A stretch of 64,000 nucleotides of DNA from Mya arenaria (GCF_026914265.1 NC_069135.1:10018887-10082886); one strand, 5' to 3'. Positions 44,801-56,529 are shown, numbered from the stretch's first letter. The notes: generated by a model not told the origin, from the sequence alone. Translations and numbers: made by a program.

Positions 44801-47800
44801 AAGGACAGCCTGAAGATGTTCTCCAGGGCCTCCATAGTACTTACAACATCCTGCATTGTAAAAGATAAGGCACATACACTAACCATACGTTTTCTTTCCA
44901 ATTTCACTGTGAGCAAGACGATGATCACTGATATTAATTTTATACAATTTAATAGGTCTATATTAAAGTCTCTAAGTTAACGTAATAACCATCTCTAATT
45001 AAATCAATAAAGATTCAATTTAATTAAATAAATACATTTTTTCTTCACAGTTTTACAAAGTGAGCTACACACCTACCTCAAATTCCATACATGTGATGAA
45101 AGCACACATGGCAACAGCTATGGCACACTGAAATGCAAACACACATTTTGATATAATTATTGATCATACATTTATATATATTACTATTATCAGCCTTCAG
45201 ATTCGACAAAGTCCATATATTTCCAGATATTTAATGAGTTGCAATATGACATGGGTGAAAGTTTGAATTTTTCAAAATACTGAAAATAGGGTGTTGACAT
45301 AGGGAAATGCCATTTTTACAATACATTATATAGGATAAACATTTTCCAAAATACTGAATTCAGTATCAATACTGAAAGCTTTCACCCATGATATGAAAAG
45401 AAGATTTAATACTGTTACATGAATGAAAATGAATTTTAAATTCAAAATGTTATAATTTAACAATCTAGCTGTATCAGCATGGTGACCTTGATGTATTACG
45501 GTAAACTAAATTATGTTTTCCCTTTTATTTTTAGTATTTTTATGTCAGGATTTCTTTAGAATTTCTTCCATATTTAGAGTTTGAGAGAAAGTTGGGTGTT
45601 ACAGATGATATTTGTGGAATGTAGTGGAACATTTACATTTTGTTTACAAGGGCAAAATCTTCTAATCTAGGGTCTTTTGTAAGTTTCTTAAAAAATATAA
45701 CCTTGGTTTCAATTTAATTATCCTGTAAGGAATACATTTTAATCTTTGTTTGATCTTATCAGTGCTCACAAATTGCGTTCAGTGTTTCATGTGGATTTTA
45801 TTCTGTGGAAATTCAAAATCAAGATCAATGAAGATATGTTGTGAACTGTCTGACTGATTCTTTACTCTAGGTATTTGAAAGCTTGCATTATTTTTTTGAA
45901 ATTCCTATTATAAAAGTGTATTGTAATTGATTGTTGATGGAGTTACACATTTGTTCCTGGTTTCTCTTTCTCTGTTTGGTTTTGTGGTCTTAACAATACA
46001 CTGACCACCCATGAGGCCCAAAACAAGCAATCTTCCTTAAATAACATATTCAAGGCCTTGTAGATACAAAAACAATAAATTAATGTATTTGAACAATTTT
46101 CAACTTGAAATATAAAGCGATGTGTAAATTGTACCTCTCCTCTCGCCTTTATGTTTGCAGAATTGTCAGCTAGGATAGTAAGAAGGACGGGCTTAACGTC
46201 CTCCATTATCTCGTCCGCATCCTGGGCCAGCTGAATACACAGCATGGCAAGAGAGCGGGCAGCCAGGGCCAGCTCATCCCCCTTCCCCTTTCGCAAACAT
46301 CGGATGACTCCATCAGAAACTGTCACTTTCCTGATTTGGGGAAATAGAAGCTTGATGGCATAGTGTGGTAAACGATGGTCAGAAATAAACAAGAACTTTT
46401 TATTAAAACTACGTCATGTGTACATAAAAATAATGTGCTATTTCAATTAAACCCATCACATACATGTAGACAAACTCAATTCTGCAACTTAAAAAGTATG
46501 ATCTCCGTCATAAAGAATACCATCTACATCTCTTGCATAATAGGTATCATTTCAGCAACACCTACCTGTCCGCCAAAAAGTCAAATAGGTACTTTTTGGA
46601 GAAAGCCTTGATCAGTCCTTCTAGACAGTTCTTCCTTCCCTGAGCACTAGACACAGAAAAGAAAGGATTTAAAAAGAAGGGATAATGCAACTCCTGATAG
46701 CATGACCAAAATGAAAAGACTTGTTTTGTCATAAGACTAAAGTCATCAAGAGCACCGCGAAACGGAGCATTATACGCCCGAAGAGAAGATTTGGCTTGAG
46801 GTCTTTAATAAACATTAGTGAAATTAGCCTTTGAGGTACGGACCTGGAAAGCATGCTTGACAAATCCTTTTAATGTAGAGATGATTTGTATAAAGTTATT
46901 TGAAAATTGCTTCAGTAGTAACCCTGAACAAGCCTGGACATGGAATTGCTAATGTCCCCCCCCCCCATTGTGATTCTAGTATTTGAGGTATGGACCTGAA
47001 AATTGCGCGCGACACATCCTTTTAATGTAATGATGCTTTGTATAAAGTTATTTGAAAATGACTTTATTAGTGACCAAGTTGTGGCCCGGACACGGATTTG
47101 CTAACGCACCCCCATGGTGATTCTAGTCTTTGAGGTATGGACCTGGAAATTGCGCGCGACACATCCTTTTAATGTAGTGATGATTTGTATAAAGTTATTT
47201 GAAAATCGCTTTATTAGTTACCAAGTTATGGCCCGGACACGGAATTGCTAACGGACGGACAGACAGACGATGGAGGCCATAACATAATACGACCCTTTGG
47301 GCGTATAAAAATGATATAACTTGTGAAAATGACGTGAAGAATGTTAAACTGATCACCAACAACTATGATACATATATAGTACAAATAGTATATATACAGA
47401 ACAGAGATAGTAGCTGAATGATATCAAACTGAAAAATAATGTCAAAAAGTATTTCCATGATATCAGATCACTACCAGATACAATTTGTACACATAATTGA
47501 CTATAATTACAGGTTCCAATCTACCATTCATGTACCATAACTATTTTATTTATAGCCCGGGTGTTTATTAGAATGGTACCAGAGTTTAAAGTTGGGGATG
47601 GGTGTTAATTAGGCACAATTGCTTTTTCCAAGACTGTACCATTATTGTAAACAAGAGCTGTCACAGAGACAGCACGCTCAACTCTTCCGCCGCTTTTCAG
47701 TGTAAGGATCGAAAAGTTTTGGCGAAACATGGATCACTGTAAACTTAGATTAGATTTCAATGCAATACATGATGTATTTGCTGAGATATTATCATATATG

Positions 47801-50682
47801 TGGTAACAGGTTACATGCAAAATTTAAACCAGAATTTCTAAGTCCAATAATAAAGGGCGGGTCATAATTTGCAAAATACAGTTATCTATCTAAGTAGTTG
47901 CTGAAATATTAACCTATGTGTGCTAACATGCAAAATTTTAACCATAATTCCTAAGTCGCATAATAAAGGGGCCAAAATTATATAATATGCAAGATAGAGT
48001 TATCTTTCCTGATTGATTAATTCAGAAGGTTAAATGGTTGGGAGCCTGTGTATGAAGTTTCAATGCAATACGTGATGTATTTGAATTTCAATGTCGAAAA
48101 AAAAAGGGCCATAATTTGAATTAAATGCAAACTAGAGATATATCTTACTTGGTTATTTTAGTAGATTGGATGGTTGAGTACCATTGTCTAAAGTCTTAAT
48201 GCAATAGACCAAGTATGTATTTGCTGAGAAATTAACCTATGTGTGCCTACATGCAAAACCTTAACCAGAATTTCTAAGTCAAATAATAAAGGCCCATTAT
48301 TTGCATTAAATGCAATGAGTTATCTAACTTCATTAATTAAGTAAGTTAGATAGTTGGGAATACATTCCAAAGTTTTAATGCAATACAGGATGTATTTACT
48401 GAGATAATGACTTAAAAGTTGCTTACATGCAAAAACCAATGTGAGGCTGACGCCAACGCTTGGGTGAGTAGTATAGCTCTCCATATTCTTCGAATAGTCG
48501 AGCTAAAAATCCCGAAACTGTTGAGACATATTCCGGAAAACTTTTTTCATGTTCGTATAAATATTTGAACATAAAGACAAATAAAAGTGATATAAAATCA
48601 TACATAAAGCAGGAAATCAGGTTGTTTGAAAGGTATGCTTTTTAAAAAGAACAAAAACGGGGGGATGGAGGGTGCAATGGGGGCAATGTTTTTGCCACAA
48701 AATTGGTTGTTTTCAGACCGATTGGGGTTGGGCGATTATTAGAGCATGGGCAATTAATATAATAGTTATGGTATGTACCTTTTCTGTGATAGTCCTTCTA
48801 TTGCATCTTTCAACTTGTCCTCAAAATGCTCTTGAGACCCTGACTCGTCAACTTCCTCACCATCTTTGTCTGCATTATAATTGTTAAAGTTTATTTTTGT
48901 GTCTAATTCTAAAACTCTTGAATGTTAACCGGCTCCCAAAATATAGATAACAAGACATGTAAAAATACACACTTTCCTTAAAATTCATACATTAAAAATA
49001 TGAGTAAAGGTTTTTGATAACATATCATAGATAATTTCTAGTCCAAATAATTGTATGTGGACATTTTTTTACAGGGATACAAACATAAAAATGTTAAAAA
49101 GGAGGAATCCAGAAAAAAATATAGGAGTATCCCCATCACAATATATACAAAAGTCTATTTTGAATAGATCAGAACAATTTTGATTAAAAGTTTTGTGGCC
49201 AAAAGAGACGTAATCGGCTTAAAAGAGGAAAATTAGCATCCCTGTTTTTTATTTGGCAAATCTCTCACGTACCAATTGTTTCGTCACAAAAGTAGCAGAA
49301 GCAAAATATTGTTCCAGTATACATGCCATTTCTCATTAATCAGACAATGGAACTTATTTGAATATATAATATCATGTGGGGTTTTTCATAATAGCAGCAA
49401 AATCAAGTGAAATTAAACAACTTTAGTCCAATCTACAGGCTCCGAATGAGGTGCTCAAAAGGGGTCAAATTTTAGATTGACAAAAGAAGTTCTCGGACAC
49501 TCCCTTTAATTATTAACAAAACCGGGAAACATGAGCTGAAGCATTTTTTTCATTTAATATATTTAAAAGTGGAATATTCAAAAGTGTGTAATATATATCT
49601 TATGATTTTTCATTAAAAAACTAATCTAATTGTACATATATACATGAAACTCATAAAAATTAAATAAGTGGTATCTTTTTTAGCACATGTGTAATGTAAG
49701 TGCTCAAATAAACATATTATAAATATATTCATAAATGCAGAATGCCCTCTGCGCCAAACAAGGTAGTATGCGGAACAAATCGTACCCCGTAACTGTTGCC
49801 CATATTTTAAGCTGTGCCTTTTGCGCATGCGCACTACAATTGTGATACCCTGGCAGCAGAAGTAAAATGTGATTTTGTAGAAACTTTGTGAATTTAACGT
49901 CTTCTAATCATAATGAGAAACTGAAACTTTTCAAAATCCTGATTGATTTAAATCAGGTGCTTGATATGTCACTTCGAAAATGAATCGAAAATCGCGAGTG
50001 TCCAAGAACTACTAGTGTCTGAGAACTACTCGCCGACTGGTAGAAGAAACAAAACACTTTAGTCTTCAGGTATGATGATCTCTATCATCATGTACACTTT
50101 TACCTTCTTCTGGAATACTGTCTGTCTGGTCCTCTGACAGCACACTGGCTGTACTCCAGTTGTCGGCTGTGTCGTACTCTTCATCACTGGGCAGAGAACG
50201 TGCCTCAGCTGACCGCCGGCCTCCTGCTAAAATGCAACCACCTGTCATTATTCTCATTAAGGAACGTTAGTGATCTTCTTGTTTTAAAATACTGCACTTT
50301 ACCTTTTGATTCTGAATTAGTAAACATCAACTTTTATACCATAAATTGCACAACATTCAATTGATCACTATAAATACTATGAATTTCGCAACATATTCAT
50401 AAATATAGAGGGTGACTAACTTCTTCATAATGCGATCATCTAGTTTTTATACGAACAGCTGTTGAATGGCGATTGTAAAAAACCAACGACTTTATATGAA
50501 ATTCAGATGATAATAATTCATAAAAAGGGTACATTTCACTGACACCGTATGTTGAGGAACACTATATACATGAATCACGTGCTACACAAATTGCGTTCGT
50601 GACAGCGACTAGGGCGGTAAACAACACTGAACAAGTATCAGAACAACACACTTCACATACCTTTCCTCCGATTTTTAGGCAT
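41883..50682 (-). CDS. IFRD1: Interferon-related developmental regulator (IFRD1/IFRD2 family)
   Basis: Twelve coding exons, 5' to 3': 50682-50661, 50226-50104, 48869-48779, 46646-46566, 46330-46135, 45127-45077, 44850-44672, 44224-44116, 43636-43502, 42943-42815, 42449-42360, 41975-41883. Phases agree; 1299 bases, 432 residues (human paralogues ~440-450). The start MPKNRRK matches the family; an acidic/Ser region follows (SDEEYDTADNWSTASVLSED), then a helical repeat domain (EGLIKAFSKKYLFDFLADRK; LAMLCIQLAQDADEIMEDVK; LENIFRLSFRKGDK) and the C-terminal domain (KKDRRHQKSSFRDILRAVQ; VKFGPECLEMYTWVKKVQY; AAFKARTKARAKFRDKRAV). IFRD proteins act as nuclear transcriptional co-regulators and, in later work, as ribosome-associated factors. 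Whether this is closer to IFRD1 or IFRD2 is not settled; invertebrates usually have one gene. Exon 2 has a TAGCAG tandem acceptor (start 50226 or 50223). The exon 10 acceptor is tandemly repeated upstream. Confidence 0.94.
42920..43270 (-). repeat. Triplicated IFRD exon 10 acceptor region, 117-118-bp units
   Basis: Acceptor-like TTTCCTAG followed by GAAGGTGAGGCGCCGG occurs at plus-strand 42944 (real exon), 43061 and 43179. Each unit includes intron (TTTTGGTGTAAATTCTAT), the AG and about the first 27 exon bases; the two upstream copies then pass into intron sequence (GAATGAATCC). The real copy reads GAGGGTGAGG, the others GAAGGTGAGG. Confidence 0.93.
43348..43424. repeat. Short intronic repeat, copy 1
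   Basis: GAGCCTCAGT ... TCTGTTCTGTACAGGTCTGT ... GTCATCATAGGCTC. The ends GAGCCT/AGGCTC are inverted repeats. Matches 44428-44514 in the same orientation; the two copies flank IFRD exons 8 and 9. Confidence 0.65.
44428..44514. repeat. Short intronic repeat, copy 2
   Basis: GAGCCTCAGTTGAG ... CTCTTCTGTACAGGTCTGTG ... GTCATCATAGGCTC, partner of 43348-43424, in IFRD intron 7. No coding sequence; it may be a small inverted-end element. Confidence 0.65.
45250..45390. mobile_element. 141-bp MITE with 6-bp target duplication
   Basis: Ends CATGGGTGAAAG and CTTTCACCCATG are perfect 12-bp inverted repeats. The flanks are ATATGA (45244-45249) and ATATGA (45391-45396). Subterminal AATACTGAA motifs recur. 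It lies in IFRD intron 5. Confidence 0.85.
46747..47311 (+). mobile_element. Tandem-core element, ~150-bp units (pearl-like)
   Basis: Begins CAAGAGCACCGCGAAACGG with a stem-loop (CCG-CGAAA-CGG) and TATACGCCCGAAG. Three units are marked by TTTGAGGTATGGACCTG near 46830, 46982 and 47129. A GGACGGACAGACAGACGA tract follows, then a hairpin TACGACCC/GGGCGTA and AAAA. It lies in IFRD intron 3 and has no protein frame. Confidence 0.82.
47650..48430 (+). mobile_element. Degenerate tandem-core element
   Basis: Begins AACAAGAGCTGTCACAGAG with the stem-loop GCTGTC-ACAGA-GACAGC. Degenerate units contain AATGCAATACATGATGTATT, CTAAGTCAAATAATAAAGG and GTTATCTAACTT, at about 47759, 48061, 48199 and 48378. 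No 3' hairpin was found, so the right end is probably lost. Same IFRD intron as 46747-47311. Confidence 0.75.
48900..50100. other. IFRD intron 2
   Basis: AT-rich intron of about 1.2 kb without recognised repeats. A 73-codon minus-strand frame at 49613-49834 is low-complexity and not called. Confidence 0.5.
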
Positions 50683-50881
50683 TATTTTCTAAAATTATTT
50701 ACACTTTTATAATGTTTATAGTTTCCTAAACACATTAACCTTCGTATATTGCAATCCAAACCGAATACATATGAAAAATAACGAGAAATTTGATGTAGCC
50801 ACATGGACATCCTCGGTGTTTGAGGGAAGTTCAAGGTTGAACTGATCTATAAATAGATTTTCGACTGGTACGGTATTTAAT

Positions 50882-52966
50882 GGGCGATACTATTTCCCGG
50901 TCTCTCCTCGTAAAATCCGGTCTCATCCGGTCTCATAATTCCCGATTCATAACTTATGGCCCCAGGCAACGGATTGTGTTGCTGATGTTTATAACACGAT
51001 TTTGACAATCTTATTTGTTTTTATATGTAACAAAATGGTATAAAATATATAAACATTATGTCTTTATTTATGCAATTTGTTATAGGTCTACACTATTTAT
51101 GCAATTCGTGTTTAAGGTGTAGAGAAAGATGCGATGGCAGTACAAATGCTGATGTTTTTTGCATAAAAGATTGAGGACGGCTAGAGTATAAAGTAACTTA
51201 GAATTGCACCTTTTAAATTATGCTATGTCAAAGTTGTTTATTGTTCTTCTTTTTTTGTTTACCCTCCCCCCCTCCAGACATTATATTTTTTAAGCATTAA
51301 TGATTTCAATTGAAAAATTCCATGTTTGCATATCCGACTCATATCGATACGATACGATATGTTTATTGCGTAAAACATTATACAATGTTCATAGCATGTA
51401 GACAAGTTAATCAATGAATGGAGAAAAAGTACACAAACACATTTTCTGGAGCTAATAGTTGCAATGTTATGACATCCTATTATAGTAAGTATGCGTGTGC
51501 TTAGACATTAAAGCTACTAGATGAAGAGTGTTTATTTGAAGTTGCGCCATTCTTAAGTAATCAACACATTATGTTTCCATTTTTCGTTTATAATTTTGTG
51601 CTATTCGCTAACATTGAATACATTTGAATACCTTCGTCATTATTACACAACTTAAGCCGAATATATTTTATTTGTCAACTTGAAGTTTGCAATAAAACTC
51701 TAGCTGTTTAAGAAATCTGATGCCGATTATTTTATTTATTTTTGAATTTGGTTATATGTTATCATCGTATTATTTCTAATCAAGATTATTAAAGCCTTTG
51801 CATAACTATCATTTATTCTATAAAATTGCCTTTATAAAAAACAACAATATTTTTAGGGTATAAACCGAACAGTAGCCATGCGTGTGTAATAAAAAACTGG
51901 CTTATCCGTTTATCATGCCCTTAACGAGTGACATTCGCTAATCTGACACGCGTTGTATAACGCATTTACACCTTTCATGATATGACATTATTGTGTATTG
52001 TCATAAACCTGTTATGAAGAGTTCCTTGAAAAAATAAAATGATAATAAATAAACTTCTGAAATATTCGGAAGGCTATTTTACAAAGGAAATATAACTTAC
52101 AAGATACAAGAATCTTTATTTAAAGTCGTCATGATCGGTGGAACTACGATGCTCCTAATTTATAAAAAGTAACAAATCTCAGCTTATAAAAGTTCCACGA
52201 CTTCTATACCAACCAAATGTACATGCCTGTAGTGTCTTTGCAACTGCTAATGCTGTGGATTTTTGTTTTAAGAATGGCTATGTAAATACAAATGTCGTAA
52301 GTGAAATGAGGGAACAGCTGTCTAGAAAAAAAAATCCGTTTCATAAAAAAAAGAAAAGTCGCGATCCCTATGACTTTCAAATTAAAAACATTCTGTTCAT
52401 GTGAAATGCCAGAATTCGTCGATAGTTTAGTTATTTGCGAAAATAGAACATGCAGGAATAGATTCCTTATGAAATGCGTCGGCATAAAAATTAAAATTAG
52501 ACTAAAATCAGTTGGCAGAAATACATAAGGCAACTGGTCGTGGAAGTGCATATGCTGCAACAAAATCAATAGTTAAACAAAAGAAAAATAATAGAATTCC
52601 TAAAGTACTGAGTTGACTTACAAATTTGATTTACATGTAGTCAAGCATTGTTTCTTTTTGTATTACTATTATCAATAGTATACTTATAACTGAATTTAAT
52701 ATGAAAAACCCCACACACAATGTGTTTGTTATTCATGACATTAATTTTAGTGCATATTTCATGTTTTTATCTTTGCCTTAATTTATTATATGTTTTATTG
52801 ATATAAAATATGAAATAAATGGTGACATAATTATCATCAAATATCTAATGTTTTAATCAACTGTAATCTTTTGTAATCCGTTTACCCCCTGCGGTCATTA
52901 ACACCTTCTCGATCACGTCCGATAGCTACTTTAAAATTTGGAAAAGACCGGGAAATAGTATCGCCC
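50882..52966. mobile_element. 2.1-kb non-autonomous DNA transposon, 22-bp inverted ends, 9-bp target duplication
   Basis: Both ends read GGGCGATACTATTTCCCGGT in from the outside, perfect for 22 bases. They are flanked by identical GTATTTAAT (50873-50881 and 52967-52975). A 9-bp duplication and GGG-start ends fit Mutator-like or Merlin-type elements; I cannot separate these. CCGGTCTCA motifs repeat just inside the left end. The AT-rich interior has no transposase; a (ATACG)-like tract near 51345 may be an older LINE tail. It inserted about 190 bases upstream of the IFRD start codon. Confidence 0.9.
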
Positions 52967-53286
52967 GTATTTAATGGTTAAATGATACTATTATATTAAA
53001 AAAGTTTACTTTGACTAAATATTTACACATTATATCACCGATATTATGTCCGGTACATCAATAATATACGACTACGTCAGATTGAAACAATAATTATATT
53101 ACATTCCATTTTACACAGATATCATAAGAATGGGAGGCATGTTTAATGTTATCAACCAGCAACTACTTCAAATGACCCATGATTGGAAATAAACTCTATC
53201 TTATCTTGTTTAATGCCACATCGCAGCGAGCCCGAGCTTTATGAATCTCTATATTGACATAAAACACGCCTCTATAAACTAGAAGA

Positions 53287-53361
53287 ACGCACGCACGCAC
53301 GCCATACGCACACACTCACGCACGCAAGCACGCACGCACGCACACGCACACACACACACAC
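53287..53361. repeat. (CACG)n/(CA)n microsatellite
   Basis: Tract of GCACGCACGCACG-type repeats passing into ACACACACACAC, with a few interruptions. Confidence 0.92.
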
Positions 53362-53379
53362 AGTCCTTGTTTTGTTTAT

Positions 53380-53445
53380 CCTCGGCACCCCAGCGAATCA
53401 TAGCCTATATCATATAGGTCATCATACGCTGGGTGCCGATGATGA
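53380..53445. repeat. ~64-bp palindrome
   Basis: TCGGCACCCCAGCG pairs with CGCTGGGTGCCGA (one bulged C), and the loop contains the smaller palindrome CCTATATCATATAGG. Immediately follows the CA-rich microsatellite. Could be a very short fold-back element. Confidence 0.75.
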
Positions 53446-54008
53446 TTTTTATATGGCAACATGAATCGAAGAGGGAAGTTATTTAAATAAAATGCGTGGT
53501 ATATCTCCAAATTTTGAAACCCAAACAATTCTAATGCCAGGGTTATGGTCCTGGCTAATACAGTTGTGTAAAGATTCTGGCAGCATGCGTAAAAAGTTTC
53601 GTTTGAACATCTAGAACGATTTTAATAATGGCAAAGCTTAACGTTTTGCATGTCAGTAACGGCAACCACGCAAAATCCTTCGAAGAAGACGAGCTAAGAT
53701 GTTCTTGTTCCATTATTCAAAAGGATAATTGTTATCAATTATTTTCATAAGCATGGGAAGTCATGTATTCACGAGTGACCACGCAACCACGGCTGAAATA
53801 TCAACTTTCAATTACTCTAAGTCAATATACTAGTCACTGAAACAACAGTTTTCTTTCTTCTTTTTATCATTGTTTAATCTGATTGTTTACGTTATATCCC
53901 TTGTATACATGGTATTTGTTAGTAAACAAGATTCGTTTTGAACAATACACATTGCAATGGCAAATATATTTTAAAATATATAGCATTAGCAGAAGTTATT
54001 TTTCACTG

Positions 54009-54197
54009 TTAAAGCTGCACTTTCACAGATTGATCACTTTGACAACTTACACAGGATTTGATTGCATTTATCATATTTTGGCTCGGAGAAGTTTGCTTTG
54101 TGATTTATATATTAGGTCTTAATTTAAAGAATGCCAAAATAAGCCGATTTTGAGACAAAAAGTGTCAAACTAGAATTCTGTGAGAGTGCAACTTTAA
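54009..54197. mobile_element. MITE with TTAA at both ends, copy 2
   Basis: Left end TTAAAGCTGCACTTTCACAG, right end CTGTGAGAGTGCAACTTTAA. Same ends as 18751-19066 with a shorter body (189 bp). Confidence 0.8.
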
Positions 54198-54496
54198 GAA
54201 TACTATTAATCGAGTGTGCATGTGATCCGGACTCTGAACATTGGATGATCATTAAATATTGTAGATTTACGTAAATGGCCCAAAATATAAGAATAACAAT
54301 GAAAATATGTACATGTTTGACTTGTTCTTTATTCATAATAAGTCTAAGTCTTTACAGCACATGTTTGGCAGAATCAAGTTCTAATGAACATAATCATTGA
54401 TTTAAATGTACAGTGAAATAAATTGTTTTATACAGAAAATAATACCTTAACAATTCAGACCAATCTGTTCTCGTATTTTTTTGGTGGCTCATATAT

Positions 54497-55106
54497 TTAT
54501 CTGAGTTTTGGAGGAGGCCTAGCTGGTGTGAGCTGGTCAAATACAGTAGCTGCTTGAGGGTCAGGGTTTTCTTGATTGGATTTCCCGTCGACAAAGTGCT
54601 GATATGAAAATAAGAAATCTATGAAATGTGTCGGAATGACAGCTACAAAAGCCATTGTTTACATAGGATCCATACGAGTAGATGAGATTCGGAAGCATGC
54701 GATGGTTCTGACAAAAATTTAGTTGTACGATATTTCCTGATTTACTTTGAAAGCAAAGCAGTTTATAAAAACTACATAACGGTATCAACAAAAATACCTC
54801 TATCTTGAATGAAATCAATCGTGTCCATGTTGAACCTGATATTAAATGGCCATTAATGCCGATTTGACAACACAAGCCAAAGTATAAATGCAGGATGTTT
54901 ATAGTTTAAAAATAGTAACACTTATTTTGGTCATGCACGGACAATTTCAGTATTAAATAAATTTTGAGCGGATTGAAATAAGTAGTTTTGTTCAAAAAAA
55001 TACTTTTGTACAGACGTATAGATGTTTCGCCTTTGAACGAACTTTCAAAATTTCCAAGTTCAGCTGTTGATGAGGTCTTCCACAGAGTCTGATACAGCAC
55101 TTGCAT
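54497..55106 (-). CDS. Small three-exon protein, function unknown
   Basis: Inferred exons 55106-55004, 54835-54798 and 54598-54497, all GT-AG with agreeing phases; 243 bases, 80 residues. The N-terminus MQVLYQTLWKTSSTAELGNF and following GETSIRLYKSSTWTRLISFK are basic/hydroxylated with few acids, which could be a mitochondrial targeting region. The C-terminus NPDPQAATVFDQLTPARPPP is proline-rich and ends KLR. No transmembrane segment is evident. I do not recognise the family. Support comes from three consistent splice phases, a coherent peptide and flanking CCAAT-like motifs near 55320-55350, but the 38-base middle exon is weakly supported on its own. A minus-strand AATAAA occurs at about 54325. 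Confidence 0.5.
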
Positions 55107-55612
55107 TTTTCTAAATAACTCGCTGGTTTCGAATACGGAACGAATTGGAAGCCATCTTTAGTCGGCCTGGCTACCTTGTATCCGAATTACAAGTGCCATG
55201 ACAACACCTTTTTACCATAATACTTAAAAAGGCGAGGAATTGCCAGCGCATGTATATGACGGACTCTGGTCAGTTTGACGGACAAAATGGCGGATAGCAA
55301 CACGGCTTATCAGCCCTGCATTCTGATTGGCTGATAGTACCTGTCAATCAAATCCTGTCGTAAGGTCAATTATCTTTAAACAGACATACAATTAAATGGT
55401 CTGACTGACGTACAGTCGAATTCAGGACAGATACGAAAAATATCGAGAAGCGAAGTGTAAAAGTGTAGAGGTCTTTAATTAATAATAAAATATTAGTTAT
55501 ATTTTTAAAGTACTAATACAATCTTAACACACGATATCAATATACAGTAAATTTGTCCTGCGTCTCCTAATGCCATTCTTTATCGATCTAATCTGCGCTA
55601 CGGGAACTAGTA

Positions 55613-55710
55613 ATTTCGTATCATGAACATTTCATACCCTTCGATTTTTGGTCATTTCGTACCCTTCATATAGTGATTTCGTACCCGACCTAGAGTCATT
55701 TCGTACCCTA
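55613..55710. repeat. Regularly spaced ATTTCGTACCC motifs
   Basis: ATTTCGTAC-type motifs start near 55613, 55629, 55653, 55675 and 55697; the last three are 22 bases apart. The spacer bases are not conserved. Could be a decayed minisatellite, a transposon subterminal region or a factor-binding cluster. Confidence 0.6.
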
Positions 55711-56529
55711 TATTTTAGTTTGGTTTTAGTCCTGAAATACAATGCTTTAATGAATATAGAAGTATTGTAAAAACACATATATGAAACTTATGTGAATCTT
55801 GTGTTTTAGTTCGATCAAAATTAGTTAAAAAAAACTAGCCACATACAAATTTAAGAACGTCGGAACTACAGAGATCTTTTCATCCATACTTGCATTCATC
55901 GTAAATTTCCATAAATGTTATTCCTCGATCTTCAGTTATGTCTTACCACCATTTTGATATTATAACTGATACTGTTTAATGTAAAAGTAATAATCCAAGA
56001 ATTCGGTTATTTTGTCAGTTTGAAACAAACAATGTTAACTGTAACATTTAATTAACGATAATTTAATAATTTACTGACTAAAATATTGCTTTTCATTATA
56101 ACAAACACTATTTTGTACATTCTCAGCATTTGCCCACGATTATAAAAAAATGAAAATAACAAACTTACAGCGATAATCCGAATCGAGTTGTCTTTTGCTT
56201 CACGTTATAACCCAATGTGACGTCTCACACGTGGTATGTCGACATTGTAAATTTAATCATCTTAATGTCATGAGCAAAATGATAAAGAACTAAAAAGACG
56301 TATAGTGAAATGTAACCACATTCAGTGGTAATCATGAACCAGTCAACATGTGCGCCAGCACACCTAGTACGGACTTTGCCGAGTATATCCGATTGGATTT
56401 ACGGAGTTATTCGTTACCAAAAGGGAATTTCCGGCAACTGATTTTAACCAATGAAAATACAACGACAGATTCAAGACAACACAATCGTTCTTGAACGTTT
56501 CACATACGAACTGTCACGTGGTGCATTCG

